Part shown: positions 8,149 to 16,234 of the stretch, piece by piece | Layout of the letters: the number at the start of each line of letters is the position of its first letter | Position numbering within the stretch: position 1 is the first letter of the stretch | Assembly: GCF_023499255.1 (NCBI RefSeq) | Contig: NZ_CP092183.1 | Span: 5,080,501 to 5,144,500, forward strand | Direction of reading: 5' to 3' | Length of the DNA: 64,000 bases | Source: Couchioplanes caeruleus | GTDB taxonomy: Bacteria > Actinomycetota > Actinomycetes > Mycobacteriales > Micromonosporaceae | Program-made: the position numbers and the translations under genes | The notes under the pieces: model-generated | The model's input: only the letters and a program-made list of their open reading frames with translations | Told to the model about the DNA's origin: nothing | The model's database searches: none

Positions 8149-9077
8149 CTCGTGCCGCCCGGGTACTCCTCTTCCACGACCAGCGGCGTGCCGGTGCCGG
8201 TCGAGGCGTACTCCGTGCCGGACGTGGTGTAGCCGGTCTCCACGCCCGGGTCGACGTAGCCGGTGCCCGTGGTGGCCGGCGTACCGGTCGTCGTCGGGTA
8301 CTCACCACCGGTGGTGCCGGTCGCGTAACCCGTGCCGGTCGTGCCGTAGCCCGCACCGGTCGTGGTCGTGGTGGTGGTGGTGTCGTAGCCGGTGCCGTAC
8401 GAGGTGCCCGTACCGGAGACGAAGCTGTCGGTCTGCGGCTTGCCGGCGGTGTCGTCCGCCTTGGCGACGCCCTTGCCGAGCCGTCCGACCACGAAGCCCG
8501 CGGCCAGGGCGCTCGCGAGGAACGCGCCGGGACGACGCCGGGCGAAGTCGCTGACCTCGCGCAGCACGCCCTCGGGACCGTTGCGGTCCAGGTAGTCGGC
8601 GAACTGCCGGCCGCTGTCGGCGATCCGGGACACGACGGTCGCGGCCGGTGAGTCCTGCCGGTCGCCGCGCATCTCGTCGAGGTGGTCGGCGGTCTGCCGG
8701 ATCGAGCTCACGAGCTTGTCGTTCTGCGTACGGGCCTGCGTGCCGACCCGATCGCGGACGTCGGAGGCGATGTTGCGGGCCTGCGCCTTGGCCTCCGAGC
8801 CGACGCGCTGCGCCTGCTCCTTGGCGGTGTCCTTCACCTCGGCGGCGGCCTGCTTGGTGGCGCCGGCCGTCTCCCCCGCGACCTGCTTGGCCTGCTCCTT
8901 GGCGCCCGAGGCGTCGCCGGAGCCCGTCGTCGTGCCGCCGAAACCGCGGTCGTCGCCGGTGGTCAGGCTGTCCTGGGTCACGCCCGTGGCCGGGTACGTC
9001 TCGACCGGCTGGACCGGCACCTCGCCGTAGCCGGGCGTGGCGTCCGGGGCGCGTGCACCCGTGTAGGGGTCACTCAT
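8145..9077 (-). CDS. LEA-like membrane protein with Thr/Gly/Tyr-rich tail
   Basis: This 310-residue protein has four parts: a disordered N-terminus, an Ala/Lys/Gln amphipathic stretch at about 58-118 (EQAKQVAGETAGATKQAAAE), a membrane helix near 183-200 (FLASALAAGFVVGRL) and a low-complexity tail of Thr, Gly and Tyr repeats after 220. GGAGGT lies 5 bases before the ATG at 9077, which decides the start over an ATG 4 codons upstream. It leads the three-gene operon. The Tyr-rich tail could form aggregates or a matrix at the envelope, which is inference. Confidence 0.85.
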   Translation of the reverse strand: MSDPYTGARAPDATPGYGEVPVQPVETYPATGVTQDSLTTGDDRGFGGTTTGSGDASGAKEQAKQVAGETAGATKQAAAEVKDTAKEQAQRVGSEAKAQARNIASDVRDRVGTQARTQNDKLVSSIRQTADHLDEMRGDRQDSPAATVVSRIADSGRQFADYLDRNGPEGVLREVSDFARRRPGAFLASALAAGFVVGRLGKGVAKADDTAGKPQTDSFVSGTGTSYGTGYDTTTTTTTTGAGYGTTGTGYATGTTGGEYPTTTGTPATTGTGYVDPGVETGYTTSGTEYASTGTGTPLVVEEEYPGGTR

Positions 9078-9122
9078 CGCTACCTCCATGATGGTTCGTC
9101 CGTCGGTGCATCACCACCTGAG

Positions 9123-9148
9123 CTACCCCCGGTGGCCCGCGCTCATAC
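9123..9148 (-). promoter_or_regulatory. Possible stress-sigma (SigB-type) promoter
   Basis: Reading on the minus strand, GTAT (9148-9145) is followed after 16 bp by GGGTAG (9128-9123). This resembles the actinobacterial SigB-type pattern, a GTTT-like box about 15 bp before GGGTAT. It lies about 45 bp upstream of the LEA-like operon, whose products look stress related. The match is imperfect. Confidence 0.35.
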
Positions 9149-9359
9149 ATCTTCGTCGCTGCACAATGAGGCGAATTTTCCCTGCATAGATCCGCTGGAA
9201 GGGGGTATCCACGCGGGCCGGCCCTTCTCCTACAGCATCGATCGATTCAGCACGTTTTACCGATCACCGAGGGTGTACACACAGGAGCGAAGGTCCCCCG
9301 CCGGCCGGGCCCGAAAACTGGCCGGGCACACGATTCATCCCATCGGGACCCCGCCGGCT

Positions 9360-9620
9360 GGACCGGAACCGGCCGGCCGGGCACACGTTTCCCCCGCCGC
9401 GACCACCGCCGGCTTCGCCGAGACCGGCCGGCGGACCCACTTCCTCCCACCGCAACCCCCACCAGCCGGACACACGTTTCCCCCCGCCACGAACCCAGCC
9501 GGCCGGACCGAGGCCGGCCGGCTGCACGTTTCCCCTCCCACCACCACCGCAGGCCGGGCCGGGACCGGCCAGCCGCGCACACTTCCTCCGCCGCCGCGAC
9601 CCGCTCCGGCTGACCGGCCA
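9360..9620. repeat. Degenerate tandem repeat of about 50 bp in a gene-free interval
   Basis: Between 9078 and 9831 I see no convincing gene. From about 9360 to 9620 a unit recurs roughly every 40-55 bp: a GGCCGGC-type core, then a box such as CACACGTTTCCCCC or CACACTTCCTCC, then a C/A-rich stretch. At least five copies can be traced. Frames on both strands stay open only because of the composition. The rest of the interval, 9090-9250, is less GC-rich and holds the operon promoter. Confidence 0.6.
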
Positions 9621-9831
9621 CAGCCGCGTCCACGCCCGCGGCCGCCCGGCCCGCTCGGCCGCAATGGTCTCCCCTCCCCGGGCGCTGACCCGCCTCGGCT
9701 GACCGGTCGGCTGCGGGACTCATCGTCAAGCAGCTGCCGCAAGATGTGTTCTCCGTATTCGCCGCGAACACCGGGATGCACGATTTTTCGACCGCGTGTG
9801 ATTCCGCGATGCAACGCCTTCCCGGGCCTTT

Positions 9832-10485
9832 CTATGCGCGGTCGACAGTGGCGATTCGAACTCGCTCGAAGAACATTGTCATGAGCAATTTCATCCGCCG
9901 CCACCAGCGACCGTCCCGAATCGGCGGGAGTAACGGCCTCAACCGCCGCCGACTCACCCAATGTCCGCCCGCCGCCACCGCCGACCCACTCGCCGCCACC
10001 GCCGATACCGCCGGCCCGACCGCCACCACAGTCGACCCACTTGCGACCACCACCGGCCCACTCGCCACCAACACCGGCCCGACCGACAGCACTACTGATT
10101 CACCCGCCGCCACCACCGAATCCCCCGCGGCCCCACTCGACACCGCCGCCACCGCCGAATCGCCCGCGGCCTCACTCGACACCGCCGCAGGCTCCGCCGT
10201 ATCGGCGCCCTGCATCGTCGCCACCTGCGCAGGACCGCGCGAAGCCGCGACCGGAACGGGCCGCACCGCCCCATGCTCCGACCCGGACGCCCCCGCCAGC
10301 CCGCCGCCGCCGCAATCACCGCGCAGGCGACGCAGCTTCGCAGCATGCCGTTGCGCCAACCCCCGCACCCGATGGCGCGCGTGCTCGCGGCGAAACTCCT
10401 CCCGCGCCGGAGAATAGCGACGCGACGCCGACCGGTCGCGCATCATGGCCAATTCCGCGGCGGAAAACAACTGGAGCTGCTGCAT
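9832..10485 (-). CDS. Hypothetical protein, QLFSAAEL-type N-terminus with Ala/Val/Ser/Gly repeats
   Basis: This 217-residue protein begins MQQLQLFSAAELAMMRDRSASRR and continues with a basic segment (REEFRREHARHR, AQRHAAKLRRLRG). I recall similar N-termini in hypothetical proteins of Micromonosporaceae, with no known function. Residues 85-160 are low-complexity repeats of the GDSVVAAG or VVVASGP type, and the C-terminus is basic and aromatic (RDGRWWRRMKLLMTMFFERV). A TTG at 10503 is an alternative start. Whether the repeat-rich part is expressed as drawn is uncertain. Confidence 0.6.
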   Translation of the reverse strand: MQQLQLFSAAELAMMRDRSASRRYSPAREEFRREHARHRVRGLAQRHAAKLRRLRGDCGGGGLAGASGSEHGAVRPVPVAASRGPAQVATMQGADTAEPAAVSSEAAGDSAVAAVSSGAAGDSVVAAGESVVLSVGPVLVASGPVVVASGSTVVAVGPAVSAVAASGSAVAAGGHWVSRRRLRPLLPPIRDGRWWRRMKLLMTMFFERVRIATVDRA

Positions 10486-10503
10486 ACGGAAATTGTCCCG
10501 CAA

Positions 10504-10970
10504 CCGCGTCCATCACTCCACTGAACGATCACCGTGGAAAAGCGACGATCGCCACATCGAAATATCCAGCCTCCGCGGGGACGATATCGACCGGACCCCG
10601 GTATAAATTGTGCCTACGGAGCACCGGCAGCGATCAGGAACAGCCACCTTGCTCTCCACCTGAGCCGCGTAATGAAGGGGGCGACGTGGCCGCATCGACG
10701 GGGCGGCTCTCGCGATGCGTCGGGAGGTTCACTGGTGGACGCCGGCGCCGTCCGGATCGCCGCGTGTGGACGGAAGCCTCCGGACCGGCCCGGTTCGACG
10801 ATCTCCCGGGCGGGACCGTCCGCACGCCGCCGGATGGTGCGCTGCCAAGCGGATTCGGGCATGCCGGGGTCAGCCGTCGCCCGCGCGATCGCCCCAGCAC
10901 GGTCATCTCGGCCGGCCCGGCACCGAGGGTCACAGCCCAGGTCAACCGCCGTCGTGCGACTGGCCCCGAC
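10504..10970. other. 467-bp interval without a recognisable gene
   Basis: This interval lies between the QLFSAAEL-type gene and the end of the ABC exporter operon. Open frames on either strand lack plausible starts and look like composition effects. It should hold the promoter of the gene at 10485 and the end of the exporter transcript. I see no strong hairpin and no RNA gene. Confidence 0.4.
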
Positions 10971-12704
10971 TCAGCCGTGCCAGGTACGCCACAGTGCCGC
11001 GTACGTTGCGCCTGCTGCGACCAGTTCGTCGTGGGTGCCCAGTTCGACGAGCCGGCCCGCCTCCATCACCGCGACCCGGTCCGCGTCGTGTGCCGTCTGC
11101 AGGCGGTGGGCGATCGCGATCACCGTACGGTCGTGCAGCACCGCCGCCAGCGCGCGTTCCGCGTCCCGGGCCGTCGCCGGGTCGAGCAGTGCCGTCGCCT
11201 CGTCGAGCACCACCGTGTGCGGGTCGGCCAGCACCACCCGGGCCAGGGCGAGCTGCTGGGCGCGGGCCCCGTCGAGCGCGAGGTCGCCGCCGCCGAGGCG
11301 GGTGCCGAGGCCGTACGGGAGTTCCGCGACCCAGTCCGCGCCGACCAACGCGAGGGCGGCCATCAGCTCCTCGTCGGTGGCGTCCGGCGCGGCGATCGTC
11401 AGGTTGTCGCGGATGGCGTCGCGGAAGACGTGCTGTTCCTGGGTCACCAGCACCACCTGGCGGCGCAGCAGGTCCGGTGGGAGGTCGGCGATCGGGACGC
11501 CGCCGACGGTGACCGTGCCGGCGCCCGGGCGGTCCACGCCGGCGAGCAGGCGGCCCAGTGTGGACTTGCCCGCGCCCGACGGGCCGACGACGGCGAGGCG
11601 TTCCCCCGGCCGTACCGTCAGGTCGACGTCGCGCAGGACGTCGCGGCCGCCGTCGTAGGCGTACCGGACGCCGCGGACCTCGATGCGGTCGCCGGCCGGC
11701 GCGGTGCCGGCCGCCGGGACCACCGCGGGCAGGCCGGCCAGGCCCTCGACCCGGGCGAACGACGCGCCGGTGCTCTGCAGCTGCTCGAGCCAGATCAGGA
11801 TCGCGTCGAGCGGCACCGCGAGCTGCCGCAGGTACAGCGCGGCGGCGGCGACGGCGCCCAGCGTGATCCGCCCGTCGACGTAGAGCGCCCCGCCCAGCAG
11901 CAGGACCGCCACGACCGGGACCACGTAGGACAGGTCGACCACGGGGAAGAGCACGCTGCGCAGGAACAGCGTGCGCACCCGCGTGCGCCGGGCCCGGCCG
12001 ACCGCGGCGCGGCCCGCGGTGAGGCGGCGTTGCTGCAGGCCGAAGGCTTCGACGGTACGGGCGCCCGCGATGGTGGACGCCAGCTCGTCGGCCAGCACCG
12101 ACCCGGCCGCGCCCTCGTCGAGGTACGCGCTGCGGGCCCGGCGCAGATACCAGCGGGTGGCGACCGCGATGCCGGACAGTCCGGCCACGCCGACCGCCCC
12201 GAGCAGCGGGTCCAGCAGGAACACCGCCACCAGCACGAAGATCGCCTGCGCCGCCGCGATCAGCACCTCCGGCACGGCGTCGCGCAGCGTGAACGCGACC
12301 GCGCCGACGTCGGCGGTGCCGCGGGCGGCCAGGTCACCGGCCGGTACCCGTTCGACCACCGCGGCGGGCAGGGCGAGGACCCGGTCGAGGAAGCGTTCGC
12401 GGATGCGGGCCGCCGTACGCTCGCCGAAGCGGTGACCCGCCACGAGCGCGGACCGGGACAGCAGGATCTGCCCGAGCGTGCACAGCAGGATGCCCAGCGC
12501 GAGGTGGTCGACGGCGGCGACCGACCCGGTGCCGGCGGCGACCGTGTCGATGACCCGGCCGAGCAGCCACGGCCCGGCCAGGCCGGCGACGGCGGCCAGG
12601 CCGTTGAGCGTGACCATCAGCGTCACCGCGCGGGCGTCGGCGCGGATCAGCCCGGCGGCCGCCCGCCGCACCCGGTCGCGCCCCGCGACCGGGAGCGCCG
12701 TCAT
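10971..12704 (-). CDS. ABC exporter half-transporter with intact Walker A and degenerate signature motif
   Basis: This 577-residue protein has an N-terminal six-helix exporter domain and a C-terminal ATPase domain. Walker A is canonical (GPSGAGKST), as are Walker B with its catalytic Glu (TVVLDEAT) and the switch His (AIAHRL). The signature is LDGARAQQ instead of LSGGQ. Its partner upstream has the opposite defect, so the pair should assemble as a heterodimer with one working ATP site. The ATG overlaps the stop of a 22-codon mini-ORF. The substrate is unknown; lipids, peptides or drugs are typical. Confidence 0.92.
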   Translation of the reverse strand: MTALPVAGRDRVRRAAAGLIRADARAVTLMVTLNGLAAVAGLAGPWLLGRVIDTVAAGTGSVAAVDHLALGILLCTLGQILLSRSALVAGHRFGERTAARIRERFLDRVLALPAAVVERVPAGDLAARGTADVGAVAFTLRDAVPEVLIAAAQAIFVLVAVFLLDPLLGAVGVAGLSGIAVATRWYLRRARSAYLDEGAAGSVLADELASTIAGARTVEAFGLQQRRLTAGRAAVGRARRTRVRTLFLRSVLFPVVDLSYVVPVVAVLLLGGALYVDGRITLGAVAAAALYLRQLAVPLDAILIWLEQLQSTGASFARVEGLAGLPAVVPAAGTAPAGDRIEVRGVRYAYDGGRDVLRDVDLTVRPGERLAVVGPSGAGKSTLGRLLAGVDRPGAGTVTVGGVPIADLPPDLLRRQVVLVTQEQHVFRDAIRDNLTIAAPDATDEELMAALALVGADWVAELPYGLGTRLGGGDLALDGARAQQLALARVVLADPHTVVLDEATALLDPATARDAERALAAVLHDRTVIAIAHRLQTAHDADRVAVMEAGRLVELGTHDELVAAGATYAALWRTWHG

Positions 12705-12785
12705 CGCACGGCCCCGGCGGCCGGTCCGGCCGTCGTCGCGCGGACGCGGGCGGCCGGCCGGCGGGTCATCGCACGGCCCCGGCGG
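12700..12785. repeat. 21-bp direct repeat at the exporter gene junction
   Basis: An identical 21-bp sequence occurs at 12700-12720 and 12765-12785, exactly 65 bp apart. Each copy contains the last codons of a reading frame, a TGA stop and an overlapping ATG. The arrangement fits a tandem duplication of an original ATGA junction between the two ABC genes. Confidence 0.9.
12701..12769 (-). CDS. 22-codon mini-ORF bridging the two exporter genes
   Basis: The ATG at 12769 overlaps the stop of the upstream ABC gene as ATGA, and the TGA at 12701 overlaps the ATG of the downstream ABC gene in the same way. The peptide (MTRRPAARVR, ending AAGAVR) repeats the C-terminal residues AGAVR of the upstream protein. 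It appears to have arisen when a segment of about 65 bp containing the gene junction was duplicated. Its likely effect is to keep ribosomes moving between the genes; a function for the peptide itself is doubtful. Confidence 0.5.
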   Translation of the reverse strand: MTRRPAARVRATTAGPAAGAVR

Positions 12786-14478
12786 GGGCGTCCTCTCCGG
12801 CGGCGCGGGTGACCAGCGCGCGGTAGCCGGGCTCGGCGGCGAGCAGCTCGCGGTGCGTGCCGGTCGCGACGACCCGGCCGGCGACCAGGTAGTGCACCAC
12901 GTCGGCGAGTTCGAGCAGCGCCGGTGACGTGGTCGTGACGAGCGTGGCGCGCCCGATCCGGGCCGCGGCCAGTCCTTCGGCCACCGCCGCCTCGGTGTGC
13001 GCATCCACCGCCGAGGTCGGCTCGACCGCGAGCAGGATCTCCGGGTCGGCGTGCAGCGCGCGGGCGAGGCGTACCCGCTGGCGTTGCCCGCCCGACAGGT
13101 TGCGGCCCTGGGTGTCCAGGACGGACGCCGTGCCGGCGGGCAGGCCGGCCACGATGTCGCCGGCCGCCGCCGCGGCGAGCGCGCGCGCCACGGCGTCGTC
13201 GTCCACCTCGGCACGGCCGGCGACGACCTCGGCGAGGGTGCCGGTGAACACGTACGCGTCGTTGTCGGCCACGAGGATCCGGTCCCGGACGTCCACCCCG
13301 GTCACCGGTACGCCGTCCCAGGTCACGGACGTGGGACCGTACCGGCCGAGGCGGTCCACGACGGCGGCCGCGTCGCCGGGACGGGCGGTGGCCAGCGCGG
13401 TGAGCCGCCCGGGGGCGACGTGCACGCCGGACTCGGGGTCGTGCAGGGGCGCGGGCCCGGCGGGTCCGCGGGCCCGGGCGGGCGGGTCGGCGGGCAGCCG
13501 CAGGAAGTCGAGCACGCGCCGGCCGGCGACCAGCGCCCGGCCCACGTCGAAGCCGCCCTCGATGAAGAAGGCGACGGGGACGACGAGCATCGCCGCGTAC
13601 CCCCAGACCGCGACGAGCTCGCCCAGGCTGATCGTGCCCTGCGCGGCCATCCGGGCCGCCAGCCAGATCACGACGGCCAGGAACAGGGCGGGCAGGCCGG
13701 CGCCGAGCGCCTGGATCCAGCTGGTCACCGCGCCCACGCGGTAGCCCTCCTCGACGACGAGCCGGGAGTCGCGCCGGTAGCGGGCCGCGTACGCCTGTTT
13801 GCCGCCGAGGCCGTTGAGCACCCGCAGGCCGGCCACGATGTCGACGAGCCGGTCGGCCAGCCCGCCCTGGCGCTCGCGGTAGCGGGCGCCGGCGCGGTGC
13901 AGGCGGCGCAGCATCGGCCCGACGACGAGGGCCAGCACCGGCACCCCGGCCAGCACCACGACGGCGAGCAGCGGGGAGATCTTGAGCAGCAGCACGGCGA
14001 CGACCACGTACGCCACCGCGGCGCCGAGGCCCGGCCCGGTGACGGTCAGCGCCTGGGCCAGCACCCAGACGTCGGCGACGCCGATGGTGACGACCTCGCC
14101 GGCGCCGATGCGCCGGGGCAGGGCGGCGCCGAGCCGGGTCGCGTGGGCCAGCACCGCGCTGATCGTGCGGTACCCGCCGTCGAGCCGGATCTTGGTCATC
14201 GTCCGGTGCCGCAGCATCGCCAGCAGGGCGTTGACCGCGCCGGCCAGGAACAGGGCGCCCACCCAGGCGGCGAGCACGGCCAGGTCGCGCCGGCGCAGGC
14301 CGCGGTCCACGGCCTGCGACAACAGGTACGGCGGGAGCGTCAGCCCGACCATCCACGAGGACCCGAGCACCGCCCCCGCGACGATGCGCCCCTTTTGCCG
14401 CCGGATCAGCCACCACAGGTAACGCAGAGGACCCCGCAGGTCGGCAACCGCGAGTCCCGCTTCCGTCACCCCTTGCAC
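12766..14478 (-). CDS. ABC exporter half-transporter lacking Walker A
   Basis: This 570-residue protein has a transmembrane exporter domain and a C-terminal ATPase-like domain. Where Walker A should lie the sequence reads ATARPGDAAAVVDRLG, with no GKS/T. The signature LSGGQRQR is intact. Walker B reads ILLAVEPTSAVD, with Asp lost and Glu kept, and the switch His is replaced (LVTTTSP). Such AVEPTSAVD subunits recur in actinobacterial exporter pairs. It contributes the signature motif to the partner's ATP site and is unlikely to work alone. The GTG start at 14478 is tentative. Confidence 0.9.
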   Translation of the reverse strand: MQGVTEAGLAVADLRGPLRYLWWLIRRQKGRIVAGAVLGSSWMVGLTLPPYLLSQAVDRGLRRRDLAVLAAWVGALFLAGAVNALLAMLRHRTMTKIRLDGGYRTISAVLAHATRLGAALPRRIGAGEVVTIGVADVWVLAQALTVTGPGLGAAVAYVVVAVLLLKISPLLAVVVLAGVPVLALVVGPMLRRLHRAGARYRERQGGLADRLVDIVAGLRVLNGLGGKQAYAARYRRDSRLVVEEGYRVGAVTSWIQALGAGLPALFLAVVIWLAARMAAQGTISLGELVAVWGYAAMLVVPVAFFIEGGFDVGRALVAGRRVLDFLRLPADPPARARGPAGPAPLHDPESGVHVAPGRLTALATARPGDAAAVVDRLGRYGPTSVTWDGVPVTGVDVRDRILVADNDAYVFTGTLAEVVAGRAEVDDDAVARALAAAAAGDIVAGLPAGTASVLDTQGRNLSGGQRQRVRLARALHADPEILLAVEPTSAVDAHTEAAVAEGLAAARIGRATLVTTTSPALLELADVVHYLVAGRVVATGTHRELLAAEPGYRALVTRAAGEDAPAGAVR

Positions 14479-14548
14479 CCTAGAGCGCCGCGATCATCAG
14501 CGGGAGCCCCCAATTCGCGCACTTCAGGTGCCGGGTTAGTCTCCGGGC

Positions 14549-15433
14549 GTGAGCCACTACGCACCCCCGCTGATCAGTGCCGAGCGGGTCATCGGCGGCC
14601 GTGCCTACGACTTCTCGCGACGGGTGGCGGTGATGGCCATCGTGAACCGCACCCCCGACTCGTTCCACGACCGCGGCCGCACGTTCGCCCTGGAGAAGGC
14701 GACCGAGGCGGTCCGCGCGGCGGCCGAGGCGGGCGCCGACTGGATCGACATCGGCGGCGTCCCGTTCGCGCCGGGCCCGTACGTCTCCGCCGCCGACGAG
14801 CTCGACCGGGTGCTGCCGGTGGTCGAGGCGGCGCAGGGCCTGGCGGTGGTCTCGGTGGACACGTACCGGCCCGAGGTGGCCCGGGAGGTCATCAAGGCGG
14901 GCGCGGGCGTCGTCAACGACACGTCGGGCCTGCGCGACGTGGCGATGGCCGACGCGGTGGCGGGCACGGACGCCGCCCTGGTCATCACGCACAGCCTGGC
15001 GGAGCCGCGGACGCCGTACCCGGGCCCCCGCTACGGCGACGTGACGGCGGAGGTCGCGGGCTTCCTGCGCGACCGCGTGCGGCTCGCGCTGGAGCACGGC
15101 GTACGCCCGGAGCAGATCATCATCGACCCGGGCCACGACCTGAACAAGAACACGTACCACACCCTCGAGGTGACCCGGCGCCTGCGCGAGATCGCGGACA
15201 TCGGCCACCCGCTGCTGGCCGCGGTCAGCAACAAGGACTTCATCGGCGAGACCCTCGACCGCCCGCAGGGCGAGCGCCTGCCGGGGACCCTGGCCGCGGT
15301 GGTCTTCTGCATCCTGCAGGGCGCGCGGATCGTGCGGGTCCACGACGTACGGGCGGCGGTGGAGGCGGTGCGGATGACGGAGGCCATGCTGGGGCTGCGC
15401 GAGCCGGCGTACGCCCGGCACAACATGCCCTGA
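14549..15433 (+). CDS. FolP2-like dihydropteroate synthase paralogue
   Basis: This 294-residue TIM barrel has MAIVNRTPDSFHDRG, DIGGVPFAPG, SVDTYRPEVA, IIIDPGHDLNKNTYHTLEV and SNKDFIGETL. In true FolP these are MGVLNVTPDSFSDGG, DVGGESTRPG, DPGIGFGK and SRKxFIG. The changes match the mycobacterial FolP2 type, for which the leprosy-bacillus protein lacked synthase activity as I recall. It may therefore not make dihydropteroate. No other folate gene is near. The start is GTG. Confidence 0.85.
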   Translation: MSHYAPPLISAERVIGGRAYDFSRRVAVMAIVNRTPDSFHDRGRTFALEKATEAVRAAAEAGADWIDIGGVPFAPGPYVSAADELDRVLPVVEAAQGLAVVSVDTYRPEVAREVIKAGAGVVNDTSGLRDVAMADAVAGTDAALVITHSLAEPRTPYPGPRYGDVTAEVAGFLRDRVRLALEHGVRPEQIIIDPGHDLNKNTYHTLEVTRRLREIADIGHPLLAAVSNKDFIGETLDRPQGERLPGTLAAVVFCILQGARIVRVHDVRAAVEAVRMTEAMLGLREPAYARHNMP

Positions 15434-15444
15434 CAGATCGCCGG

Positions 15445-16092
15445 TCAGATACCGACCTTCTCCACGTCAGTCACCTTGATGGAGATTTTCGTGCCGCTGC
15501 TTCGGGTCGACAGGCTCTCCTCCTGAGAGGTGTACTGGTCCCCCGTGACCTCCAGCGTGCCGATGACCGGGCCGTCTTCGTCACCGGTCACCTCGTAGGT
15601 CACCTCGAAGGTGTCGTCGGCCGAGAGAACCGGGCCGCCGTAGGCCATCTTCACTTTGACGTCAACATTGCATCCGGCAGATCCGAAGCAGTGCTTCTCC
15701 GTGACCTTCGGAGTCAGGACGATGTCGGACTTCGCGGGCGTGGGCCCCGGCGTCGGCTCGGTCGCCCCGTACTCCCCCTCGTCGGTGGCGATGTCGTCCT
15801 CGGCCGGATCGGCTTGCCACGCCGTCGGCTCCGGTGCCGCGATGGAGGGAGATTTCGGCTGGCTCGGTGCCGAGGTGGCCGCAAGGGTGACGCCGACGGT
15901 TGTGCCCACCACGGTGAGCAGTCCTGCCATGCCGGCCAGGGCATACCAGACTTTTTTGCGATTCTTCAGCGCCTGGCCCGTGGGTTCAGCGACAACGACT
16001 GGCACGGACGACGACGGGTGGGACGGGTCGGTCACGAGGAAGGACTCCAACGCTTCGCGGGCTGAGGACACTGTGGTACTGGCCGGGCTCAA
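15445..16092 (-). CDS. Membrane-anchored hypothetical protein with extracytoplasmic domain
   Basis: About 215 residues: a cytoplasmic N-terminus of some 45 residues (REALESFLVTDPSHP), one membrane helix (YALAGMAGLLTVVGTTVGVTL), a Pro/Glu/Thr linker and a beta-rich outer domain with a possible disulfide (CFGSAGC). I recognise no family. The N-terminal AREALESF motif resembles segments found in anti-sigma-like or serpin-associated proteins, but I do not assign it. The TTG start at 16092 is weak; GTG 7 codons later is possible. It converges on the folP2-like gene. Confidence 0.6.
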   Translation of the reverse strand: MSPASTTVSSAREALESFLVTDPSHPSSSVPVVVAEPTGQALKNRKKVWYALAGMAGLLTVVGTTVGVTLAATSAPSQPKSPSIAAPEPTAWQADPAEDDIATDEGEYGATEPTPGPTPAKSDIVLTPKVTEKHCFGSAGCNVDVKVKMAYGGPVLSADDTFEVTYEVTGDEDGPVIGTLEVTGDQYTSQEESLSTRSSGTKISIKVTDVEKVGI

Positions 16093-16234
16093 CCCGGATC
16101 CGGCCAGCCTGTGCAGTGTCAGTCGCCCGGTGGCACCACGTCAGTGACGCCACACGGACAGTCATCCGTTCGGCGATCAGATCCGGCCGCCTGGGTAGCG
16201 ACGCGAGCAGACAGCGGCCGCGCGGTCCCGACCG

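Noticed and set aside
9360..9620. Repeat block considered as a CRISPR array
   Set aside because: Repeats are degenerate with no constant repeat or spacer length, and no cas gene is present.
9247..9961. Two overlapping minus-strand frames in the repeat block
   Set aside because: They lack ribosome sites and family motifs and reflect the GC-rich repeat composition.
9746..10417. Plus-strand frame rich in Thr, Ala and Pro opposite the QLFSAAEL-type gene
   Set aside because: It is driven by the same repeats; the minus strand has the conserved-looking N-terminus.
10504..10970. Interval searched for tRNA or small RNA
   Set aside because: No cloverleaf or strong terminator-like structure could be traced by eye.
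10041..12812. Open plus-strand frame of over 900 codons opposite the exporter genes
   Set aside because: It is a composition shadow; the translation is Arg/Gly/Ala-rich without domains, while the minus strand encodes clear ABC motifs.
12997..16065. Very long plus-strand frame across the ABC, folP2-like and hypothetical genes
   Set aside because: It crosses several genes in other frames and shows no protein-like motifs.
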